The notes beneath the pieces were generated by a model. The model was not told where the DNA came from. It searched no databases and worked only from the letters and a program-made list of their open reading frames with translations. Shown piece by piece: positions 57,695 to 64,000 of a stretch of DNA of 64,000 bases; the first letter of the stretch is position 1, and each line of letters begins with the position of its first letter. The position numbers and the translations under genes are program-made. The DNA is taken from assembly GCA_017642935.1 (NCBI GenBank), contig JAEPOK010000001.1:496001-560000 (forward strand). Reading direction: 5' to 3'. The stretch comes from Hyphomicrobiales bacterium. Lineage in GTDB: Bacteria > Pseudomonadota > Alphaproteobacteria > Rhizobiales > MH13.

Positions 57695-59164
57695 TCAACT
57701 GTCAGATGCATGCGCGGAGATCGTCGCCCGCGCGCCGTCCTGTTGCAGCTGCGCGAACTTGTCGGTCACCGTGCGCACGAATGCTGGTTCGTTGGGTAGG
57801 TCAGTTCCGAAAATCTGCATAATGCCTAGGAATGCCTGAACGGTCTCAACGGCATTGGTCGAGGGTATCTTGGCAAAATCATCGGCCATCGGGTCACGAA
57901 CGTCGATCGCGTTACCCTGCTCGTCGGCACCCAAGGCGTAGCGCATCCAGGCGGCAACACCGAGCGCCAGACGGTCAAACGACTGGCCTGAATCGAGGCG
58001 GTCGCGAATGGTGCCGAGCAGGCGTTGTGGCAATTTCTGCGAACCATCCATGGCGATCTGCCAAGTGCGATGTTTCAGCGCCGCGTTGGAAAATCGCTCA
58101 AGCAGCGCGTCGCGATAGGCGATCAGATCGACCTCCGGCGGCATAGACAGCGTCGGCTTGATTTCCTCGGTCATAAGGTCGCCGATCAAGCGTTTAAAGG
58201 ACGGGTCGGCCATCGTATCGGCCACGGTCTCATCGCCTGCAAGGTACCCGAGATAGGCCAGCGTCGAATGGCTGCCATTGAGCATGCGAAGCTTCATTCT
58301 TTCAAAGGGTTCGACGTCCTCGGCCATCGTTACGCCGTGCGCTTCCCAGTTGGGCCGACCGAGGGTGAAATGGTCTTCAACGACAAATTGCGTGAACGGC
58401 TCCGTGATGACCGGCCAGGCATCTTGCACGCCAAGGGCGCGATCCACGGCGACGCGGTCCTCGTCCGTTGTCGCTGGCACGATGCGGTCAACCATCGTTG
58501 ACGGGCAGGTGACCTCGCTGGCGAACCAGTCGACCGCGTCCGGTGCTTTGTGTTCCAGGAAGTCGGCGAGCACCTGTCGTACCGTTTGCCCGTTCGACGG
58601 CAAATTATCGCAGGAAAGGATCGTAAACGGCGCGATGCTTGCCGCCTTGCGCGCGAGCAAGCCGTGCGCCAACCATCCGACGGCCGTCCTTGGAAAGTTG
58701 GCTGTTGTGAGATCATGCGCGATGTCCGGATGGTCAGCGTTGAGCCGTCCGGTCGCCGGATCGTGGCAGTAACCTTTTTCGGTCACAGTCAGGGAAACAA
58801 TGCGAATGGCAGGGTCACTCAGACGCTCGGCCACGCTTTCAGGGCTTTCCGGGGCGACGATGAGGTCTTTGACCGCGCCAATAATCCGAGGCGTAAGTCC
58901 TTGTGAGGATTGGACGCCAAGCGTGTAAAGCCCGTCCTGCGGGCCGAGCGCATTTTTGGTTGCTGAGGATCGCAGGCTGACCCCGCAAATACCCCAGCGC
59001 GGATCATCGGGCAGGCAGGCATCGACATAGCTTGCCATATGGGCCCGGTGGAAGGCGCCGATGCCCAGATGGACGATACCCAGCGTCACGGCCTGGCGAT
59101 CATAGGCCGGCGCTTCGACTGATTGTGGCAGTGCATTGAGCGTTTCCGCGGACAGGCGGGTCAT
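57695..59164 (-). CDS. uxuB: Mannitol dehydrogenase family oxidoreductase, probably fructuronate reductase
   Basis: An NAD-dependent polyol/uronate dehydrogenase. The N-terminal Rossmann domain shows TLGIVHLGIGAFHRAHMASY; the C-terminal helical domain has KLRMLNGSHSTLAYLGYLAG, in which Lys and His flank the active site. Length is 489 residues. Sequence alone cannot separate mannitol 2-dehydrogenase, tagaturonate reductase and fructuronate reductase. It overlaps uxaC by four bases (ATGA), so the likely reaction is D-fructuronate to D-mannonate with NADH. No uxuA or kdg genes are in the window. Confidence 0.82.
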   Translation of the reverse strand: MTRLSAETLNALPQSVEAPAYDRQAVTLGIVHLGIGAFHRAHMASYVDACLPDDPRWGICGVSLRSSATKNALGPQDGLYTLGVQSSQGLTPRIIGAVKDLIVAPESPESVAERLSDPAIRIVSLTVTEKGYCHDPATGRLNADHPDIAHDLTTANFPRTAVGWLAHGLLARKAASIAPFTILSCDNLPSNGQTVRQVLADFLEHKAPDAVDWFASEVTCPSTMVDRIVPATTDEDRVAVDRALGVQDAWPVITEPFTQFVVEDHFTLGRPNWEAHGVTMAEDVEPFERMKLRMLNGSHSTLAYLGYLAGDETVADTMADPSFKRLIGDLMTEEIKPTLSMPPEVDLIAYRDALLERFSNAALKHRTWQIAMDGSQKLPQRLLGTIRDRLDSGQSFDRLALGVAAWMRYALGADEQGNAIDVRDPMADDFAKIPSTNAVETVQAFLGIMQIFGTDLPNEPAFVRTVTDKFAQLQQDGARATISAHASDS

Positions 59165-60561
59165 AGCTTGTAGGCCCGTTTGGCGAGCCCATAGGCAAGA
59201 TCGTGTGCAACCTCGAAGGCTTCGTCCTCGTCAAGACGATGGTCGGCGACGCGCTCAGCCAAAAATCCGCAGTCGATGCGGCGGGCGACGTCGTGGCGGG
59301 CCGGTATAGACGGGAAGGCGCGGGTGTCGTCGTTGAAGCCGACGGTATTGTAGAAGCCGGCTGTCTCGGTCACCAGTTCGCGGTAGCGCTTCATGCCGTC
59401 CGGCGCGTCGAAGAACCACCAGGCCGGGCCAAGGAACAGGCAAGGATAGTGTCCGGCGAGCGGCGCCAGCTCGCGTGAATAGGCGGTTTCATCCAGCGTG
59501 AAGACGATGACCTTCAGATCTGGCGCATTGCCGACCTTGGACAACAAAGGCTTCAGCGCATCGACATAATTGGTGGGCGAGGGGATGTCGGCCCCCTTGT
59601 CGCGACCGAAGCGCTGAAACAGCGGGCCGTTGTGGTTGCGATGGGAACCCGCATGGATTTGCATGACAAGACCGTCACCGAGACTCATCACCGCCATCTC
59701 GGTCAGCATCTGCGCTCGGAACAGCTCTGCATCCGCGGCATTGGCCGGTCCAAGGGTGACGCGGTTGAAAAGCGCGCGTTTGTCGGCCTCAGACAGATCA
59801 GCAGTTCTGGCAGTCGGGTGGCCATGATCGGTCGAGGTTGTGCCGATCAGTTTGAAATAGGCCCGGCGTTTGCGATGCGCTTCAAGATAACCGTCCCAAG
59901 TCAGGCAATCCTCGTCCGTGAGGCTTGAAAGCGCCTTGAGGTTGGAATGAAAGCCTTCAAACTCCGGGTCGATCACGGCATCGGGACGGTAAGCGGAAAT
60001 GACCTTACCGGACCAATCGGTCGCTTGGATGGCCTTGTGATGTTCAAGAGGGTCGAGGGCACTTTCGGTGGTCGCGATCACCTCCAGATTGAAGCGTTCA
60101 TAGAGCGCGCGGGGGCGATAGGCATCGTCAGCCAGACAGTCGGCAATTTGGTCGTAAACAGCGTCAGCATTTGACGGACTTAGGCGCTGCGTGAGGCCAA
60201 AAAGGTCCGAAAAAGCATGGTCGAGCCAGAGCCGTGTCGGAGTGCCTCGAAACAGGTGATAGTGCTCGGCGAAAGTGCGCCAAATCGCCCGCCCATCCGC
60301 TTCGACAGGCGAGCCATCGGCGGTCGCAATGCCGAGTTTCTCCAGCGACACACCCTGTGAATAGAGCATCCGGAAAACGTAATGATCGGGCACTACGAAA
60401 AGCTGGGCCGGGTCGGGAAAGGGCTCGTTTTCTGCAAACCAAGCCGGGTCGGTGTGGCCGTGGGGCGAGATCAGGGGCAGGTCTTTGACCGAGCTATAAA
60501 GCTCGCGGGCGATGGCGCGGGTTCTTTGCTCCACGGGAAAGAGCCGATCGTCATGGAGCAC
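59161..60561 (-). CDS. uxaC: Glucuronate isomerase
   Basis: UxaC isomerises D-glucuronate to D-fructuronate, or galacturonate to tagaturonate, in hexuronate breakdown. It belongs to the amidohydrolase-like TIM barrels, with ISPHGHTDPAWFAENEPF near the N-terminus, IATTESALDPLEHH, MQIHAGSHRNHNGPLFQRFG, and ARHDVARRIDCGFLAE near the end. I start at GTG 60561 (VLHDDRLFPVEQRTRAIA), since this matches where family proteins begin; upstream in-frame residues to 60630 have no resemblance. That gives 466 residues, the usual length. Confidence 0.92.
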   Translation of the reverse strand: MLHDDRLFPVEQRTRAIARELYSSVKDLPLISPHGHTDPAWFAENEPFPDPAQLFVVPDHYVFRMLYSQGVSLEKLGIATADGSPVEADGRAIWRTFAEHYHLFRGTPTRLWLDHAFSDLFGLTQRLSPSNADAVYDQIADCLADDAYRPRALYERFNLEVIATTESALDPLEHHKAIQATDWSGKVISAYRPDAVIDPEFEGFHSNLKALSSLTDEDCLTWDGYLEAHRKRRAYFKLIGTTSTDHGHPTARTADLSEADKRALFNRVTLGPANAADAELFRAQMLTEMAVMSLGDGLVMQIHAGSHRNHNGPLFQRFGRDKGADIPSPTNYVDALKPLLSKVGNAPDLKVIVFTLDETAYSRELAPLAGHYPCLFLGPAWWFFDAPDGMKRYRELVTETAGFYNTVGFNDDTRAFPSIPARHDVARRIDCGFLAERVADHRLDEDEAFEVAHDLAYGLAKRAYKL

Positions 60562-60657
60562 GTTTCTTTTTCCCCCTCGCCAACACCGTTCATCCACCTG
60601 CACAGCGGTGCATGGATGCGGCTTTTTCATTGCCCGATTGAATATCGGCTGGCGGCC

Positions 60658-60933
60658 TTAGGGTCCAGTCGTGGAGGGGGTAGGCTCTGCGCTCTCTTTA
60701 AACGCAACCAAGGCGCCCGGGCAGAGCTGTTCGATCATGTCGGTATCCATTGGCGCGCCGGACATATCGGTAACGGACACACTGCCGGCGTCATCGATCA
60801 AGATGGCCAGCGGTTTCTTCGATAGCCAAATGCCTAACCCCTTGAAACAATTGGTGGTCGCGCGCTTGGTTTCGACCAAAACGGCGACGCGTTGCCCGTT
60901 AAGCTTGGGTCCGAACTGCAAGCTGATCGTCAT
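60658..60933 (-). CDS. Hypothetical protein downstream of DUF2953 gene
   Basis: I do not recognise this 91-residue protein. It is soluble and strand-rich (TISLQFGPKLNGQRVAVLVE, LSKKPLAILIDDAGSVSVTD), with a Cys near the middle (TNCFKGLG), a second Cys (EQLCPGALVAF) and a Pro/Thr tail. The start at ATG 60933 overlaps the DUF2953 gene by 35 bases, which implies translational coupling with it. It is the last gene of the GerW-DUF2953 group. Confidence 0.6.
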   Translation of the reverse strand: MTISLQFGPKLNGQRVAVLVETKRATTNCFKGLGIWLSKKPLAILIDDAGSVSVTDMSGAPMDTDMIEQLCPGALVAFKESAEPTPSTTGP

Positions 60934-61501
60934 TGCGTGCGCCTTTCGGTCTCCAAAGATCGAGGCCAAACCTGACGAGCGGCGGAAGCAGGCGGATGGG
61001 CGTGACCTTCACCGTCAGGTCGAGCTGACCGGCCAACCGGGCTTGGTCAAAATCAGGCTGCAGCTCCAGATGGCAGCCGGTCCAGTTGCCCAGTCCGTAT
61101 CGCCAAGGCGCCAACTGTCCGAAAAGGGCGCCGGTGTCGGCAGGATCGCCGAGCCCGACAATCGCGTGCGCTCGAAAGTGCTCGATCGCGATTTCCTTTT
61201 TGAGGTCTTTCAGTAGATTTGGGATGGCCCGCATCCAATCCAGTTTGCGACCCGGTTTGTCCTCGCGTTTTGTCGCCTTGTCTCGCTTCCTTTTGGCCTT
61301 CTTTGCTTTCTTTTTCTCGGATGGAGCATCGCTGCGATAAACGGGAAACGCTGGAACCAGCCCGTTCCCAAGCGATGCCCGCACGGTCAGCAAAAGATGC
61401 GGCTCGCTCTCGGCATGAGCGATGAGGTGCACTGGCAGCGACACAATAACGAGAATTGCCGCTGCCAGCGCGACCAGAACCCAGAGCGCGACCGCGATCA
61501 T
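60899..61501 (-). CDS. DUF2953 domain protein (YtfI-like)
   Basis: A 200-residue protein with one N-terminal membrane segment (MIAVALWVLVALAAAILVIV), a very basic linker (EKKKAKKAKRKRDKATKRED) and the DUF2953 domain (IEHFRAHAIVGLGDPADTGA, FGQLAPWRYGLGNWTGCHLE, LDLTVKVTPIRLLPPLVRFG). In Bacillus the homologue YtfI is encoded next to YtfJ (GerW), exactly as here. The function is unknown. It begins ten bases after the GerW-like gene. ATG 61501 is chosen; the frame continues far upstream antisense to nothing coherent. Confidence 0.78.
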   Translation of the reverse strand: MIAVALWVLVALAAAILVIVSLPVHLIAHAESEPHLLLTVRASLGNGLVPAFPVYRSDAPSEKKKAKKAKRKRDKATKREDKPGRKLDWMRAIPNLLKDLKKEIAIEHFRAHAIVGLGDPADTGALFGQLAPWRYGLGNWTGCHLELQPDFDQARLAGQLDLTVKVTPIRLLPPLVRFGLDLWRPKGARNDDQLAVRTQA

Positions 61502-61511
61502 TTGCCAGCCG

Positions 61512-61871
61512 CTAGCTCTTGGCGCCGGAGTCTGACTTGCGTTCTTCCTGAAGTCGAATGGCGCGCGCGGCCGTGTCGGCAACCAATTCGGCAACGTTGG
61601 AGACCGCTCCTCGCACGGATTCCACGCGAGCGCCGTCCTTATCGAAGATGATCGCGCCAAGCGGCTTGATGCCGCCACCGCCACCCGTGCCACCACCGGT
61701 TCCTGTTTTACCGCCGGTGTTGCCGCCGGCGCCAAATCCAAATCCGTAGCTGACGATGGGGATTACGGTGGCGCCCTCGCGCTCAATCGGATCGCCGAGA
61801 ACGTTCTTCGCATTGAGCAGCTTGTCGAGCTCCTCCACGGTTCCCTTCAGCAGCGTCTCAACATTGTCCAT
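61512..61871 (-). CDS. GerW family sporulation protein (YtfJ-like)
   Basis: A 119-residue protein of the Spore_YtfJ family: GTVEELDKLLNAKNVLGDPI, VIPIVSYGFGFGAGG, a Gly-rich stretch, then GGIKPLGAIIFDKDGARVES. The family was named in Bacillus, where it affects spore germination, but it is also common in bacteria that do not sporulate, such as this one. It is the first gene of a three-gene minus-strand group with DUF2953 and a small unknown. The 272 bases upstream are shared with the divergent fasciclin gene. Confidence 0.85.
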   Translation of the reverse strand: MDNVETLLKGTVEELDKLLNAKNVLGDPIEREGATVIPIVSYGFGFGAGGNTGGKTGTGGGTGGGGGIKPLGAIIFDKDGARVESVRGAVSNVAELVADTAARAIRLQEERKSDSGAKS

Positions 61872-61937
61872 CGTTCTGGTCCTTCTCCTAGCATCTGATG
61901 AGCGGACCGGAACCTAGCGCGCGACTTTGTCCTGGCA

Positions 61938-61951
61938 CTGACAATTGTCAG
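61938..61951. repeat. Perfect 14-bp palindrome between gerW-like and fasciclin genes
   Basis: CTGACAATTGTCAG is a perfect palindrome in the divergent promoter region. Six bases on, ATCACGC (61957-61963) and GCGTGAT (61975-61981) form a second inverted repeat. Either could be an operator. No regulator sits next to it. Confidence 0.45.
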
Positions 61952-62143
61952 CGGGCGATCACGCACGTTCACAGGCGCGTGATGTCGCAAACCGATTGTC
62001 GGTTGGTGGCGTACGCCTCTCGTCAACAGCATGGTCGTGTCTTCCAAAAGGCGCGGGACAATCGGGGTGCTGACGACATGACCCGCTCACCATGACCGTC
62101 ATGCCGAGCTCACCAACAATCGTTGTCTAGGGAGACACACTCT

Positions 62144-62629
62144 ATGCGTAAACTGATCCTCGCCCTTGCTGGCACCACCATGATCGCGTCTGGCGCCCAG
62201 GCTGCCAATGTCGTTGAAACCGCCTCAGAAGCAGGTATTTTCAACACTTTGCTTGCCGCTGCCACCGCGGCTGGCCTTGCCGATGCACTGGCAACAACCG
62301 ACAACATCACCGTGTTCGCGCCTACCGATGAAGCCTTCGCTGCATTGCCAGAAGGCACGGTCGACTCGCTCCTGCTTGAAGAAAACCGCGATCAGCTCGT
62401 CGCGATCCTGACCTATCACGTACTGCCGCGCGAGCTGCGCTCGACCGACCTGCCGGGCCGCACGATTCCAGTTCGCACGCTCAACACTGCTGACACGCTG
62501 CGCGTCACCAAGTCTCACGGCTCTGTGACTGTCGATGGTGCCAACGTCGTGTCCGCCGACATTCATGCGGACAATGGCGTGATCCATGTCATCGACTCGG
62601 TGCTGATCCCCGACGCGAACGGACACTAA
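62144..62629 (+). CDS. Secreted fasciclin domain protein
   Basis: A 161-residue exported protein with signal peptide (LILALAGTTMIASGAQA) and a single FAS1 domain. The H1 motif NITVFAPTDEAFAALPEGTV and the H2-like VVSADIHADNGVIHVIDSVLIP, with YH in ILTYHVLPRE, are typical. Bacterial fasciclins of this size are periplasmic or extracellular and implicated in adhesion. Start ATG 62144 has AGGGAGA upstream. A strong terminator follows 42 bases after the stop. Confidence 0.88.
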   Translation: MRKLILALAGTTMIASGAQAANVVETASEAGIFNTLLAAATAAGLADALATTDNITVFAPTDEAFAALPEGTVDSLLLEENRDQLVAILTYHVLPRELRSTDLPGRTIPVRTLNTADTLRVTKSHGSVTVDGANVVSADIHADNGVIHVIDSVLIPDANGH

Positions 62630-62670
62630 GGTTTCCGACTGAACGTCTGTTTCGGCCAACTTCGATAGTT

Positions 62671-62709
62671 CGGACCGGGTGGCTAACGTCGCCCGGTCCG
62701 TTTTCTTTT
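62671..62709 (+). terminator. Terminator after the fasciclin gene
   Basis: CGGACCGGG (62671-62679) pairs perfectly with CCCGGTCCG (62692-62700), nine pairs with a 12-base loop, followed by TTTTCTTTT. Confidence 0.92.
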
Positions 62710-62766
62710 GGCGCTCTGCCCATTAGGCTATTTTTCCACGCCACCCGTCTCCAGCCTCGGCTATCA

Positions 62767-63615
62767 ATGTCACGCTCGCCGATCAAAGCCATCAGCCCGC
62801 CCGCGCCGCCACCCGTCACTTTGACGGTTCCGTTGCCGCGACTTCCGGTGCAACCCCGGCAGGGCCCACGAGAACAAGGCTCGGTCTGGCGGTCCATTGT
62901 GGAAACGCTGCGCGATCCCATTGAAACGGGCGAGTGGCCCGCCGGTGCGAAACTGCCTATCGAGTTGGAATTGGCGGCGCATTTTCGGGTTAATCGGCAC
63001 ACCGTGCGTCGTGCCCTTGCTGAGCTTGCTCGCGACGGCCTGGTGGCGACCACGCAGGGGCGCGGCACCTTCATCACCGCCGGTATCAAAGCCCAGTACC
63101 GCGTGAACACCAACAGCCCGCTGTCCGATACCAACTGGCTCAACGTCGAAGAGCTCACCAGCGCATTTGTGCGCCATCGCAAGGTGGAGGCTGGAACCCG
63201 AATGGGCCAGGATCTCGACCTTGTGCCAACTGACCAGGTGCATGAGGTCGAATTAATCCTTGGCGCTGATGGCTCGCCGCTGGCTTTGGCGACGATCTGG
63301 ATGCCGACAAGATTTTTCCCGCATCTCAATGATGCTTTGCGTAAGGCTGGCTCGATCGAAGGCACGCTTAAGGCTTACGGCTTTGCCGAGCAGGTGACCC
63401 GACGCACACGGGTCATCGCACGGCTTGCTGGGGAGCGCGAATCCGCTCTTTTGAAGTCGAAAGACCCGTTGCCGATGAGTGTCGTTGAGTCTGTGATCGA
63501 GGTCAGCCAAAGCCTAGGTGCGCAGCGGCCGGTGACTACGCGGCTGATGGTCCATTTGGCGCTATGCGGGACGCGCGCCGATGTCGTGATCGGCGATGCG
63601 CCTGAGCCTGCTTAG
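62767..63615 (+). CDS. GntR-family regulator, PhnF-like
   Basis: A 282-residue DNA-binding protein. After a Pro-rich N-terminal tail of about 38 residues comes a winged helix-turn-helix (SVWRSIVETLRDPIETGEW, LPIELELAAHFRVNRHTVRR, ALAELARDGLVATTQGRGTF) and then a UTRA ligand-binding domain with LNVEELTSAFVRHRKVEAG and VHEVELILGADGSPLALATI. The HTH resembles PhnF, the repressor of phosphonate uptake and C-P lyase genes, but no phn gene lies in the window. Start ATG 62767 is weakly supported; a later start would trim the Pro-rich tail. It overlaps the convergent transglutaminase-like gene by four bases. Confidence 0.8.
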   Translation: MSRSPIKAISPPAPPPVTLTVPLPRLPVQPRQGPREQGSVWRSIVETLRDPIETGEWPAGAKLPIELELAAHFRVNRHTVRRALAELARDGLVATTQGRGTFITAGIKAQYRVNTNSPLSDTNWLNVEELTSAFVRHRKVEAGTRMGQDLDLVPTDQVHEVELILGADGSPLALATIWMPTRFFPHLNDALRKAGSIEGTLKAYGFAEQVTRRTRVIARLAGERESALLKSKDPLPMSVVESVIEVSQSLGAQRPVTTRLMVHLALCGTRADVVIGDAPEPA

Positions 63616-64000
63616 CTGTGCTCAACGACATCCACTGACACCGTGTGGCTTTGCTCGCCGCCACCGACAACTTCACCGCGCACCGGTGGCGTGTCCTGAT
63701 AATCACGCCCCACCGCCACGACGATGTGGTCCTCGCCGACCCGGCAGCCATTGGTTGGGTCAAAATCCATCCACCCGGCGTTCGGGCCCATCCAGACGGA
63801 CACCCAGGCGTGCATGGCGTCGGCGCCTTCCAATCGTGGTTGGCCTGGCGGTGGGTCGGTGCGGATGTAGCCACTTATATAGCGCGCCGGGATGCCAGTG
63901 TTGCGGCAGGCGGCGATCATGATGTGCGCGAAATCCTGACAGACCCCTGCGCCGGCGGCGAACGCTGCGCCTGCGGTGGTCTCGACGGTTGTGGCCTTGC
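63612..64000 (-). CDS. Transglutaminase-like protein (N-terminal part outside window)
   Basis: The C-terminal 129 or so residues of a transglutaminase-like cysteine protease family protein. The catalytic triad is visible: Cys in GVCQDFAHIMIAACR, His in DAMHAWVSVWMG and Asp in GWMDFDPTNGC. The end RDYQDTPPVRGEVVGGG is typical of the family often encoded with an alpha-E domain protein and a circularly permuted ATP-grasp protein. The frame is open to the window edge, so the start is beyond 64000. Confidence 0.9.
   Translation of the reverse strand, partial: KATTVETTAGAAFAAGAGVCQDFAHIMIAACRNTGIPARYISGYIRTDPPPGQPRLEGADAMHAWVSVWMGPNAGWMDFDPTNGCRVGEDHIVVAVGRDYQDTPPVRGEVVGGGEQSHTVSVDVVEHS

Overview
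The window is chromosomal DNA of an alphaproteobacterium, most likely of the order Hyphomicrobiales (Rhizobiales). The evidence is the ddl-ftsQ-ftsA-ftsZ-lpxC-bamD-recN-ligA order, an FtsZ with a very long C-terminal linker, a circularly permuted two-piece tmRNA gene, a fumC-DUF4169-ribbon-helix-helix-sspB neighbourhood, BA14K-type secreted proteins and a GC-rich base composition. I cannot name the genus from sequence alone.

Layout. 1-11.2 kb is the cell division and envelope cluster (ddl partial, ftsQ, ftsA, ftsZ, lpxC, bamD) followed by recN and ligA. 11.3-20.4 kb is mostly on the minus strand: aminopeptidase P, prmA, a cation/proton antiporter, a UvrD/PcrA helicase and a ClC chloride transporter. 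20.6-30.8 kb holds a giant AsmA-like protein, a minus-strand group (fumC, DUF4169, RHH protein; sspB; the tmRNA gene ssrA; a membrane chemoreceptor) and two small plus-strand genes. 30.9-36.9 kb is thyA-gst-folA and hflK-hflC-DUF2065-degP on the plus strand. serB and miaA then diverge from one shared CATG.

40.3-42.2 kb is the only clearly foreign-looking stretch. It is an AT-rich gene encoding an N-terminal SEC-C zinc motif joined to a probable PD-(D/E)XK nuclease core, standing alone between a transporter and ilvB. It is the best candidate here for an undescribed function, although one gene is not yet a system.

42.3-57.2 kb carries branched-chain amino acid biosynthesis in three places: ilvB-ilvN, ilvC and leuA. 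ilvBN and leuA each have an upstream short reading frame rich in the relevant codons, followed by hairpins (transcription attenuation). The ilv leader appears to be leaderless. ilvC follows a TetR-family gene that has a nested inverted repeat at its own promoter. Between these lie two soluble PAS chemoreceptors in tandem, a small SF1 helicase, pdxJ, a TauE-type exporter, two BA14K-like secreted proteins and a PhzF-type isomerase whose ribosome binding site sits inside a 12-bp hairpin.

57.6-64 kb has tRNA-Lys(CTT), the hexuronate genes uxuB-uxaC, a GerW/YtfJ-DUF2953-unknown trio, a fasciclin protein, a PhnF-like regulator and a truncated transglutaminase-like gene. I saw no CRISPR array, prophage, rRNA operon, insertion sequence or integrase.
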